NCBI GenBank assembly: GCA_026745465.1
Contig: JACYXH010000522.1
Location: 885,001 to 949,000 of the forward strand
Direction of reading: 5' to 3'
Length of the DNA stretch: 64,000 nt
Origin: Lota lota
Lineage: Eukaryota; Chordata; Actinopteri; Gadiformes; Lotidae
Positions 1 to 9,786 of this stretch are shown here, in pieces. Both the position numbers and the translations under genes were made by a program. Within the stretch, counting starts at the first letter, position 1. Each line of letters begins with the position of its first letter. The notes beneath the pieces were generated by a model. The model did not search any database. It saw only the letters and a list, made by a program, of their open reading frames with translations, and was not told the origin of the DNA.

Positions 1-319
1 ACATATAGAAGGTAATATAATGATAGATGTTATATTTAACATATAGAAGATGATATAATTATATATGTAATATTGAACATATAGAAGGTAATATTAGATG
101 ATATATTCAATGTATAGAAGGTAATATCATGATACATATTCCGTTAAACATATATAAGTATTATATTAGATGTTCTATTAAACATATAGAAGGTAATATT
201 AGATGTTATATTAAATGTATAGAAGGTAATATCATGATACATATTCCGTTAAACATATATAAGTATTATATTAGATGTTCTATTAAACATATAGAAGGTA
301 ATATTAGATGTTATATTGA
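1..319. repeat. AT-rich minisatellite, left block
   Basis: Degenerate tandem copies of a roughly 30-bp unit built on ACATATAGAAGGTAATAT. A higher-order copy is visible: the stretch starting at 131 is repeated almost exactly from 236, a period of 105 bp. The array starts at or before the left edge. Confidence 0.9.
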
Positions 320-429
320 GCTGCTGTTGCTGTTTGTCGAGATTGCTGCTGGTGTTAGGCACTCGATTGGCGGATGCCTGCATGTTTTCTGTGCACCTTG
401 CCCCGTCTAATTCATAATTCCTTCTGTTT

Positions 430-612
430 TAGCGTGCTGCGCTGACTGTGACTGGATGCCTGTTTTGTTGCGTTGACTGGATGCCTGGTCTGTGGCGGTG
501 ACTGTGACTGGATGCCTGGTCTGTGGCGGTGACTGTGACTGTGACTGGATGCCTGGTCTGTGGCGGTGACTGTGACTGTGACTGGACGCCTGGTCTGTTG
601 CGGTGACTGGAT
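430..612. repeat. GC-richer minisatellite, TGACTGGATGCCTGGTCTG units
   Basis: About five units of roughly 30-37 bp, with core GGATGCCTGGTCTGTGGCGG followed by one to three GACTGT hexamers. Units differ mainly in the number of hexamers, so there is a repeat within the repeat. It lies inside the 620-bp block that splits the AT-rich array. Confidence 0.85.
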
Positions 613-941
613 GCCTGTACTCCCCTGACGGTTACCAGCCTGCTCACTGGCCAGCACCCCATCACCATGGACAACATTGATTTTTCTTAACTCAATTATT
701 TCAAATGTTTGCTTGTTTTATTATGTATGCCAATGATGGCACCCATTGCACTCCTAACCATCCCTGGAAGGAGGGATCCCCCACTCTGCATCACTTCTCA
801 AGATTTCTTCCTTGATCATTAATGTTTTTTCTTGCCCTTTGGGGTCTAGGGCTGGGGGGGGGGGGGGGTCATAAATATATGGCCTGTCAATCCCTTTGAG
901 ACAGTAACTGTGATTAAGGGATATGCAAATAAAATGGAATT

Positions 942-1395
942 GAAACATATAGAAGGTAATATAATGATCTATGTTATATTAGACATATAGATGGTAATAT
1001 AATTAAATGTTATATTAAACATATAGAAGGTAATATAAGATGTTTTACTAAACATAAAGAAGGTAATATTAAATGTTATATTGAACATATTGAAGGTACT
1101 ATAATGATATATGTTATATTATACATATAGAAGGTAATATAATTATTTATGTTATACTAAACATATAGAAGGTAATAAGTTATGTTATATTTAGCATATA
1201 GAAGGTAATGCAATGCTATTTGTTATATTTAATATTTATAAATATTTAATGTAATATATTGAAATACGTTATTTCAAGCATATAGCAGGTAATATTAGAT
1301 GTTATATTAAACACATAATGTACTATAATGATAGATGTTATAGTAAACATAAAGAAGGTAATATAATGATAAATGTTATATATAACACAACCATT
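942..1395. repeat. AT-rich minisatellite, right block
   Basis: The ACATATAGAAGGTAATAT-type unit resumes here after a 620-bp gap of unrelated sequence. Copies are more diverged than in the left block, for example AAACATAAAGAAGG variants. Confidence 0.88.
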
Positions 1396-1459
1396 CATCA
1401 CATAGCGCTAGAGACAGTCTCACCCATCATGCAAACAGTGACAACATTACAGACAGCTA

Positions 1460-1497
1460 CTGTGTGTGTGTACTTGTCTGTGTCTGTGTGTGTTTGT

Positions 1498-1563
<66 letters not shown>

Positions 1564-1855
1564 GTGTCATATGATACTGAGAAAGCCTGCAAGAGTGTTT
1601 GTTGGTGCATGTATATGTGTGGTTGTATGTGTGTGTGAGCCTGCAAGTGTGGGTGTGAATGTTGCAGGGTGTTTTACATGTATGTTTCTCCATGGCGCTT
1701 GCTCATTTGCATTTGTGTGTGTGTGTGTGTGTGTGTGTGTTAATCTATTTGGGTAGATGTCTGTGGGCATGGATTATCACACACACGTGTGTGATCCAGG
1801 TGTTAGGGGTGAAGGTAGGTGGTAGGGGTGTAACGGTATGTGTGTGGGTGTGGGT

Positions 1856-1926
<71 letters not shown>
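1460..1926. repeat. Cluster of three (TG)n microsatellites
   Basis: (TG)n tracts with minor interruptions at about 1460-1567, 1714-1740 and 1836-1926, separated by TG-rich sequence. Reading frames across them (Cys-Val or His-Thr repeats) are artefacts. Confidence 0.95.
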
Positions 1927-1927
<1 letters not shown>

Positions 1928-1969
1928 AGCTCGGCTGAAGGAGACAGATGGCCTCCTCACCATGGGGTG
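1926..1969 (-). promoter_or_regulatory. Diverged copy of the exon 5 donor region (decoy 5' splice site)
   Basis: On the minus strand this reads CCCCATGGTGAGGAGG followed by a pyrimidine-rich stretch ending in GAGCTCC. The true exon 5 end and donor (2941/2940) has the same order: CCCATG, GTGAGGA, a CT-rich stretch, then GAGCTCC. It retains a good GTGAGG donor core. I see no associated acceptor, so use as a splice site is unsupported. Confidence 0.6.
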
Positions 1970-2035
1970 TGTTGTGGGTGGAGGGATACGTGGACTTATG
2001 TGTGTGTGGGGGGGGGGGGTGAGGAGTGTGAAGGT

Positions 2036-2345
2036 GTGGGGTGGAGGTGAGTCACGGGTAGGGGTGTGGAGGGTGAGGTATAGAGGGTGGTGTAGAGGTA
2101 TGGGGGTATGGGGCTAGTGTGAAGGTGAGGCTGCTTGTAGGTAGGGCATGTGTGGGGAGCGGAGGGTGGAGGTGGAGGGTAGAGGTGGGCAGCAGTGTGG
2201 AGGGTGGAGGTGCAGGGTAGAGGTGGGCAGCAGGGTGGAGGTGGAGGGTGGAGATGGGCAGCAGTGTGGAGGGTGGAGGTGAAGATGCAGGGTAGAGGTG
2301 GGCAGCAGTGTGAAGGGTGGAGGTGGGAGGGTGAAGGTAGTGTAA
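2036..2345. repeat. Minisatellite, GGTGGAGG / GGGCAGCAG units
   Basis: Tandem units of about 35-60 bp containing AGAGGTGGGCAGCAGTGTG and GGAGGGTGGAGGTG. Purine-rich on the plus strand. A G run of about 11 lies just before it near 2008-2019. Confidence 0.88.
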
Positions 2346-2357
2346 AAAGCAAATAGA

Positions 2358-2379
2358 CAAATGTCCTCACCATGGGCTG
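2358..2379 (-). promoter_or_regulatory. Second copy of the exon 5 donor sequence (decoy 5' splice site)
   Basis: On the minus strand CAGCCCATGGTGAGGA (2379-2364) is identical over 16 nt to the real exon 5/intron 5 junction at 2949-2934. The potential donor is 2370. It lies about 570 nt downstream of the true donor, between two minisatellite blocks. It is probably a by-product of tandem duplication. Confidence 0.65.
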
Positions 2380-2559
2380 TTCTTGAGGTGGGGGGTTAGG
2401 TGTAGGTATGGGATGGGGTACTGGGGTAGTGCGGGGGTGTGGAGGGTGGAGGTAGGTTAGTGCGAGAGAGCAGAGGGGGACGGAGGATCTTCCCAGTGCG
2501 GGTTGCTTTGGAGGTGGAGGGCATGTTAGCGGTATGGGGGCGGTGGATGTGCGCGGAGG

Positions 2560-2905
2560 TGGAGGTGAGTGGTGGAGGTGAGTGGAGGTGGTGAGTGGTG
2601 GAGGTGAGTGGAGGTGAGTGGAGGTGAGTGGTGTATGTGAGTGGTGTATGTGAGTGTTGGATGTGGAGGTGAGTGGTGGATGTGCGTGGATGTGGAGGTG
2701 AGTGGTGGAGGTGAGTGGAGCGGGATGTGAGTGGTGGATGTGAGTGGATGTGGATGTAAGTGGATGTGAGTGCATATTGATGTGAGTGGATATGGATGCG
2801 GGTGGTTAATGTGAGTAGATGTGAGTGGAGGTGAGTGGTGGATGTGAGTGGTGGATGTGAGTGGTGGAGGTGAGTGGAGGTGGAGGTGAGTGGTGGAGGC
2901 ATGCT
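2560..2905. repeat. Minisatellite, GTGAGTGGTGGATGTGAGTGG units
   Basis: Many short units of 12-24 bp made of GTGAGTGGAG, GTGAGTGGTG and GGATGTGAGTGG. On the minus strand this is a CACTCACCTCCAC-type pyrimidine-rich tract just downstream of the exon 5 donor. Repeats come within 40 bp of the exon. Confidence 0.9.
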
Positions 2906-2940
2906 GAGGAGCTCAGCAGAGGGAAGGAGGTGTTCCTCAC

Positions 2941-3046
2941 CATGGGCTGGCGGACCTCCACCTTGATGATGTCCTCGTAGATGTCGTCTCCGTCGTCCTC
3001 GCACGGCACGCAGTCGTAGATGTCATCCTCACCCAGGTCATGCTCG
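2941..3046 (-). CDS. vav2: vav2 exon 5: acidic-domain exon with two regulatory tyrosines
   Basis: Internal coding exon, 106 nt, of a Vav-family guanine nucleotide exchange factor, which activates Rho/Rac GTPases downstream of tyrosine kinases at the plasma membrane. The first base (C, 3046) completes an Asp codon started by exon 4. Then follow 35 codons: [18 protein letters not shown], then [17 protein letters not shown]. Acceptor AG is 3048-3047 and donor GTGAGG starts at 2940. The motifs IYDCVPCED and [12 protein letters not shown] match mammalian VAV2 rather than VAV1 or VAV3, from memory of the family. The two tyrosines correspond to VAV2 Y159 and Y172, whose phosphorylation releases the DH domain from autoinhibition. 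The 106-nt length is not a multiple of three, so skipping would shift the frame. Identification is strong; exon numbers are by homology to the mammalian gene. Confidence 0.95.
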
Positions 3047-3102
3047 CTGAGCACACACACACACACACACACACGGGCACGCACGCACACACAAGGTTAA
3101 CC
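3047..3102 (-). promoter_or_regulatory. vav2: Exon 5 acceptor with (GT)n in place of a polypyrimidine tract
   Basis: On the minus strand a possible branch point TTAAC (A at 3097) is followed by GTGTGTGCGTGCGTGCCC, a pure (GT)n of about 23 nt (3074-3052) and CTCAG (AG at 3048-3047). No normal C/T tract is present. (UG)n next to an acceptor is a known binding site for TDP-43 and CELF proteins in other genes; the role here is inference. Confidence 0.8.
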
Positions 3103-3534
3103 TTCACAGGCATGTATAGTACGAACCCCCGGTGTGTGTCTGGTGGGTGTGGATGTACAGAGCTCCATTGGAGAGGGTTAAACTTCACGGGCATAGTCAC
3201 ACACCAATGTTTAGCTGACAAGACGCAGCTACAAGCTAAATCAGGGCTTCTTCCAAGCACGGTTTCCCATGTTTTGAAATGCAATGTTACCTTGAAATAA
3301 AACAATTTCTCCGGGTTTGAACAGTGTTGGAAACATTTGGGAAAATGTAAGCAAACAACTCAACAAAATATAACAAAGGTCTAGCTCTTCATTGTGGGTC
3401 TTTTGTGCTGAGGGAAATAAATACATATAGGCTAACATTAACTGCTATTATAAAACTAAAGGCTACATCTTTTTTAGCCTAAGCTGATGTGATCAATCTT
3501 AGGCTAACATTAACTGATTTAATAAATCTATAGG

Positions 3535-4056
3535 GTGTATATATATATATATATATATATATTCACTGATTTGAATCCGTGGCTTGTCTACGTTTACAAG
3601 GAAGGTCCGTTGAAAATCCTATTGCTATTTAAATGGTTTTTGACTCACCCTTTACAACGGCCAGAGGCACGAAACAACCAAAGAAACGGATGCGTTTTAG
3701 CACTACAACCGCTTCTGGCACGAGTGGCAAAACGGATCCAACGCTTTTAAAAAGCACCACTGGTCAACAGTTCTAGAACCGAGAGATAACCTAAACGCTT
3801 TGCTCCGGGCTGTGTCTTTTTATTTCCCCCCCCCCCCCACACACACACACACACACACACTCAAAAAACAAAAGAAAACAAAAAAATGACTAATGCACCA
3901 CATCGCTTTTCATTCCCTTTTGCGTACGTTCAGTTGTTGCCAGAGGGGGGTTATGACACTGTTTTCGTGGGTCATTTGGGGATTCAACTCCAAAAGCAAA
4001 TTCTTTTAAATATTGAATTCAGGGCACACAGTCACTTCAGCCATTGGTTTCATCAG

Positions 4057-4099
<43 letters not shown>

Positions 4100-4105
4100 G
4101 AACGA
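3535..4105. repeat. Short simple repeats: (TA)n, C-run with (AC)n, (AAC)n
   Basis: (TA)n at about 3538-3562, a C run followed by (AC)n at about 3826-3861, and (AAC)n at about 4058-4100. The sequence between them is unique and has no recognisable gene. Confidence 0.9.
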
Positions 4106-4179
4106 GACAAACATAGGGTGTTTCATTCCCAGACTAAATGTTCTGGGATGTCCCAATGTTCACAGGCTTTGAGAAGTAA

Positions 4180-4363
4180 TCCTTGAGCAATATGCCTATC
4201 CCTTAACTACTCGTAAATTACATGAAATTCATAATTTGGCAGACAAATTGATTTTTCTTTGATGGATATAATGTAGGAGTGGATAAGGGTTAGGCGTCTT
4301 TCTGAAGGATGCCTGACATGTATCTTCAAATTCAATAGAAGTCACTTTGGATAAAGGCTAAAT
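4180..4363 (+). mobile_element. Degraded SINE fragment(s)
   Basis: It contains GAAGGATGCCTGACATGTATCT and, near its end, AGTCACTTTGGATAAAGGCTAAATG-like sequence, the 3' core shared with the clearer SINE copies in this window. The 5' part looks disrupted, possibly by two overlapping insertions. The promoter region is not recognisable. Confidence 0.45.
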
Positions 4364-4790
4364 GTCTGAATTATTTATTACAACAAGGCTAAATAAAGGA
4401 ACTTTTGCTATATTTGACCCGGTACTCAACTTCCACGTATTTGAAAACCCTCAACAAACCCCAGGCAGCCTACGATGTGCGTCATCTGGGAACACACAAA
4501 CTATACGGCCAAATTATTTATTACTATACCAACGAGGCCAAATAAATGCAGAGCATATCGCTAGCATAGACACAGCACTCAACGACAAAAGCCTTCGGCG
4601 TATCACAGACCCTTAACAAACCCAAGGTATATTTTCTCGGGGACACTGGAGCAGCAGTCGGAGCAGAGAGTTTCCCCATTCGGCGGCGAGAGCTACGTGT
4701 CTTTGATCCGTTGCTCTGGGTCTGGCGCCCAACTATCACGGTGACCTTTCATTAGGCCCACAGCCAGCCCGACACGGGGCTCTATGCCAT

Positions 4791-4849
4791 GGGGGGGGGG
4801 GGGGGGTTACTGACTCTGGAGGATCCCCCCCCCCCCCCCCCCCCCCCCC
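4791..4849. repeat. Poly-G run facing a poly-C run
   Basis: About 16 consecutive G (from 4791) and about 23 consecutive C (to 4849) are separated by about 20 bases. They form a potential G:C inverted repeat. Run length may be uncertain because such tracts are hard to sequence. Confidence 0.85.
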
Positions 4850-4909
4850 TCCTTTCAACCACCCCCCTCTAATGCTCTGTTCTCTGGGAAAGCAAACGTA
4901 TGCAACATT

Positions 4910-5680
4910 TACAGCTTATTGTGGCGGTGATGGCTCAACAGGGAGCGTCATTAGCTAAATAAATTAAATTTGTTAATCAACACGGCCGGGGCAATTACCA
5001 CCTCTAAAGTTACGGGGAGGACGGCGGTCTGCGCGGGCCGCAGTGCTGAGTCTCCGCGGCCTTTAAATTTGCGTTTGCGTCTTCCAAGACAAATGGGATC
5101 TCATTATGTGCTTGGGAGAAAACGCTGATGTACTTTTAATCTTGCTGGCGAGGAAGGAGTTTCCGGCCTTTTTATTACAGGTGCAACAGAGAAAGTGCGG
5201 GTCGGCGCACGTTTCTAGAAACTTAATAGATTTGCCCCCCGAGCAGGGACTCTGCAGAAGGCGTTAATACAACAGACTATTAGACTATGTTCACGCGCTG
5301 GTTTAAGATACAAGACTATTCATTGCACTGCCTGTTTAGCTGACCGAAGAACAGAACTCTATAGGAGGTAGTTAAGTCGGGGGAGAGCACGGAGCTCTGA
5401 TCAAGTATTCAACATCGTAGCTGGGATAGTACACGGTCCGTCTGAGCTGTTAATTGATGTGTCTTGGTTCATATGTGGCCATTACATACTAACTCCCACA
5501 AGCGCCCCACTGCGCCAGCTGCTTATGGATAGTTTGCAGCGCTGCCGATTGAAGCGTTCAAGAGCAGGAAATGAAGTTCAACTCTGCCAGTCCACCAGTG
5601 CTCGCCAGATGTTGGGCACTATCAATCAAATGGCCAACCGTCTTGCAATTAACGGGCCAATTAGCATAAAGCGAATTTAA
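4910..5680. other. Repeat-free intronic block, possible conserved noncoding element
   Basis: The stretch is free of simple repeats and recognisable transposons. It has mixed GC-rich parts (CGGCGGTCTGCGCGGGCCGC near 5023) and homeodomain-like TAATTAA/AAATTAAATT parts near 4956-4975. No coding signature is seen. It stands out only because its surroundings are repetitive; conservation cannot be judged here. Confidence 0.3.
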
Positions 5681-6372
5681 CCATTCAAATTTTTGTCTGA
5701 CTTGTTTTTTTTACCACAATCCAACATACCAACGCTAGACTCACTAGAACGAGACACCCAGGTTTCGTTGCTATCACTGGGTGAAGACAATTACAGCGCT
5801 TCAAAGTGTTAAGGGCAGGCCTTCTTTCGGGGGCGGTGACATGCAGAAGTGGTGTGTGTGCGTGCTCGTAAACACTTGTCATACTAACACGTCTTTCCTG
5901 TCCCGGGTTACAAATATTTGAACAAAGTGGCTTGAAATCCTTCATTTCACCAACCGTGTGGACTGAGCAGTCCGAGCAGCAAAACGATTAAACAATGCAA
6001 CGTTGCTCAGGACATCCGTGTTTTATGAAACGCTCTCTCTCTGTGGGACAAAGTGATTTTCTATAGCTCCAGTTTGTTTCACAACGGACGATAAGAGGGG
6101 GAGAGCATCATTTCCTGTCAAATGTAAGGTGTAGGTCTGTTAGGGGCCGTTTGTTAGAAATCCCCAGACGTTCGGTAATCGGGGAGATGTCAGATCGGCT
6201 GGTATCGCGAGACTATACTATCGCAAGATGTCCCATGATTCTTTGCACAACATGTCCAATACAAAGTCAATGGGTATTGTTGCCTTGTGTGTCTGCTGCA
6301 GCTGTACCACTAAATTAACAGTCTAATGCTAAGCACCAACAAGGCTGTAAGGCCCTCTCTAAACCCGCTAAC

Positions 6373-6403
<31 letters not shown>

Positions 6404-6782
6404 CTGAGGGGAGAGGGAGCGGAGATGGTTTGGGAGGGTAGGAAGAGATTACAGAATGATTTGTAATCCCAGGTCTAATCCCTGAGAGAGTGGGGAAACA
6501 TAAGGCGATGCAAGACTAATGTGAAGTGAAGAGATGAGAGGAGGAGGAGGAGGAGAAGGATCTTCAGGGAAAATGAAGCAAACCACGGTCTGTGTTAAAT
6601 AGAAAAACAATTTGTGAATACATGTAGCACCTTTTCTGAATAAAATGTCACATTTAACATTCTTCAGTGAATTTAATTTCCTAAAAAGTTAATCTGATAT
6701 CCTTCAATACGGAGATACTTTGATGTCAAACTGATTTTTTCATGTTGAAGTGAGCCATCCTTGTGTGTGCGTGAGCAGGTAG

Positions 6783-6929
6783 GTGTGTGTGTGTGTGTGT
6801 GTGTGCGCGTGTGTATGCGTCCCGATGGAAAACATCCATATTTAGCCAGTCTTGTAACAGCTTTAGCATGCATGTCCTCTGGTCTCCTGGGCTCAGGAAG
6901 ACACATAAATCATTCAGTCTCTGACTACT

Positions 6930-7000
<71 letters not shown>

Positions 7001-7059
7001 TGTTTATATGTATGCCTACATCTGCCTATTTCCTGGAGCATACACGTGAGCATGCACAA

Positions 7060-7100
<41 letters not shown>
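6783..7100. repeat. Three (TG)n microsatellites
   Basis: (TG)n at about 6783-6815, 6932-7000 and 7063-7100, with unique sequence between them. Confidence 0.93.
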
Positions 7101-7103
<3 letters not shown>

Positions 7104-7234
7104 CAATGTCCCCTAGCATCCACATCCCTATGCTAGCCTTGATGTCATAGAGAGCAGGAGAATCCTGGGGGGTCCCAGGGAACGGGGAACAGATATTCTG
7201 TCTGATTAAACAGTGACAGGCTATAGGAGCCCAG

Positions 7235-7495
7235 TGTGTTAGCATGCTGTTAGCCCTGTAGCCCCACAGTAATGCTACGCTAACGCTACTGGCTCTGTAG
7301 TGTCACACTAACACTACTGAACACAGGTCCCAAGTGCGTTAGCGCATTGCTAGTCCTGTAGCGGCACGCTAATGCTGCAAGCCCCAGTAGCGCTGCATGA
7401 ACACTAGGCTAATTCCGTTGGCCCTGTAGTTTCCCACTAGTGCTTCAGTGCTACGCTAACACTACCGAACACAGATCCCCTGAGGGTAAGCACGC
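7235..7495. repeat. Degenerate GCTAAC/GTTAGC repeat, about 145-bp period
   Basis: CACTAACACTACTGAACACAGGTCCC near 7310 recurs as GCTAACACTACCGAACACAGATCCC near 7455. The intervening sequence has many scattered GCTAAC and GTTAGC words. This fits an old, diverged tandem duplication. Confidence 0.6.
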
Positions 7496-7754
7496 TCTCT
7501 AGCTCCCTAAAAGTAACATAATGTTTTTTAATGCTTCCATTTTCGTTCCTTTTCTTCAGTGCTTTGATTTATGGAGTGGCTCACCTGTCCTGCCTGTAGG
7601 CCTGTGACGTCAGGCTGAGACAAGTTTAATGTGCTTTGGCTTAGCGAGAAGAGGTTAGCCTGGAAGCAAGGAGGAGCATGGGGATCAGTACCTGCGAACA
7701 CCAGCCATAGTATCCTTTGGCATGTGCTGAACTGAGTAGTCCCTTAAAAGTTAT

Positions 7755-7928
7755 TTAAAGTGTATATTATGGATGTTTGACTCCCACCAATAGGTTCTGG
7801 GTTCTAAACCCAATGTCCACAGTCTACCTGTAGGCATCCTTGAGCAAGATGCACTAACCACTACCTGCTACTCTATGACATGAATTCACAGTAAGTCACT
7901 TTGGATAAAAGCTATTGCTAAACGACGA
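7755..7928 (+). mobile_element. tRNA-derived SINE
   Basis: A B-box-like GGTTCTGGGTTCTAAACCC is followed by GTCTACCTGTAGGCATCCTT, GAGCAAGATGC and the 3' core AGTCACTTTGGATAAAAGC. The same order occurs in the copies at 11965 and, inverted, at 23970 and 34780. It is nonautonomous and needs a partner LINE for movement. Confidence 0.72.
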
Positions 7929-8439
7929 ACGACGAAAAGAAGCACACAATTCAGATGGACCTGCATGGCACAAATCCGAGTATTCAGTGGGATTGAAGGT
8001 TTTAGCTCTCTTTGTGTATTTTTTTCCATTATCTTGGATCAGAGCAGACTCTTGAATCGAAGTGACAATGCTGTTTTTCTCGTAGCCTTTTTGTTCAAAT
8101 GTTCCTGACAAGGTGGCGTGTTTGTTCCTGAACCGCGCCAGCTCCCCTCACATGGTGAGGAAAACATGTTGTGACAGCCCTTCGAAGGGTGCGATTTTTT
8201 TTACTGCGTAGTTCATACTGATAAGAGCAAACTATTATACATTACTATTACATAATCCTGAAGTCATTGTAAAACATCAAGCAAAGAGGATTTGGCAATG
8301 GAGCTCGTTTTCTCGGTACACGATTTGCGTACGTGTGACACACGTAGAACTACGGCGGCAAATCACAACCACGGAATCACAATCATAAAGTCGAAGGCAA
8401 ACAGTGAGACAGAAACAACATTAATTCCTCCCGGAAAGG

Positions 8440-9021
8440 GTGGGTACCTATCGACGAGGATCGTCGCTGATTGGATGCTCTGTACGTCCCTTTGAGGGGA
8501 TACATCCTTGCCACCAGCGCTGCAAAAGCTTGGGCCTAAGTTTTCAACGACCTTTTGGCAACACGAGGGCAATATATAGTCATCCTTTGAACTCCCCTGT
8601 ATCGTTGGTGTTCTCCTTCGTGTGGCCACATGAAACAAAAACGTTCCTTCCTCTTAAAGAGACGGACATCGTTGTCCAGTCAGCGCAGATCCTTTTTTTG
8701 CTAGGCACCCAACTTTGCCGTCGGGAGTTAATGTCGTTGTGTACCGGTTTGTCGTTTTGTTTTGTTACATGTGGTTGTAGGTTCCCAATTTGTCTTTGTG
8801 ATTTCCTACGCTGTCGTGTTTTTGGGATTTATTTTTGGGTTACCTTTTTGTCGCTATTATACAAAAAACATGTCTGGTGTACATGCGGATTGCATGTCAT
8901 ATGCATGTTAACTTACGTGTCCTCGTCTGTGTTTTGGCATACATGCACATACAATTGCTTTCATTACTTTTTTTATAAGCCCAGTGTTCTTCCCAGTAAA
9001 ATCAAAATGCTAAATTCCTGA
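8440..9021 (+). other. Unassigned 193-codon open frame, probably noncoding
   Basis: An uninterrupted frame outside simple repeats. The predicted product is rich in Cys, Phe, Leu and His, and I recognise no domain. Codon content does not look gene-like, there is no clear splice context, and it is antisense to vav2 intron 4. About one open frame of this length is expected by chance in a window this size, so I do not call it a gene. Confidence 0.1.
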
Positions 9022-9687
9022 TATTCCTGCTATGATTCATATCTAGTCATGTATTAGACTTATGTCCAAAGTGACAGATGGCAACAGTTAAACTTCAGCT
9101 ATTGGCACCCAGTACCTTCCAAACCCATGTCATATCAAACACATAACACACATTTATTCAAATCAGATCCCATTTCTCTCCATCTATTGGTTGTGCAGTT
9201 CAGTGTGAATCGAGACACAAAGAAGCATTCACGAGTATCTAATTTACTAGCCAAATGTTACATCTGATACCATTAGAGGAAATAGCATGGCTTACTACAG
9301 TGTTGGTGTTGACTAATTGACAAATTAAAAGGATTTACTGATAGGCTGTGAATGTTGGCTTCCTGCTTCAGGGATGCACACGGACTTGCTTACAATGCCT
9401 GTTACTACAACGCCAACCAAGACAACCGCCGATCTCTGTTCCAAAAGTTGTTGGTTAAGACTTGCAAACTTCAAATTAAAATAAAGTGAGCTTGACGGAA
9501 TTAAATGGTTGAGTCAACACTTGATTCTTTATTGTTTGTTCGTTTTTTAAGCTCCATTTGGTTCGGTTTGGTTTGGTTTAGCTTGTTGGTTTAGCATTTA
9601 ACAGTGAGACAAACTGTTTTCTTTTTGCTGGGACACACAGATCCAGACAAAATCACTTGCTCACAAACAAAATAAGTATACAACACA

Positions 9688-9700
9688 CACACGCATGCAC

Positions 9701-9780
<80 letters not shown>
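9688..9780. repeat. (AC)n microsatellite
   Basis: Nearly pure (AC)n from about 9705 to 9780, preceded by interrupted AC-rich sequence with CGCATGCACGCA. Confidence 0.95.

Positions 9781-9786
<6 letters not shown>

Larger units (their letters stand above)
1..2940 (-). other. vav2: 5' part of vav2 intron 5 (incomplete)
   Basis: This is the intron that follows the exon 5 donor at 2940 and it runs off the left edge. Apart from the listed repeats I see no exon-like stretch. The next expected exon, the start of the DH (Dbl homology) domain, is not here. The content is almost wholly tandem repeats: AT-rich arrays at 1-319 and 942-1395, a GC-richer minisatellite at 430-612, (TG)n at 1460-1926 and GGTGGAGG-type minisatellites at 2036-2905. 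The span 613-941 is non-repetitive except for a G run near 855-867. Confidence 0.85.

Noticed and set aside
1996-3004. Long minus-strand frames rich in His, Pro, Thr and Ser
   Set aside because: They are readings of the intronic GGTGGAGG and GTGAGTGG minisatellites. Only the exon 5 part (2941-3046), in its own frame, is coding.
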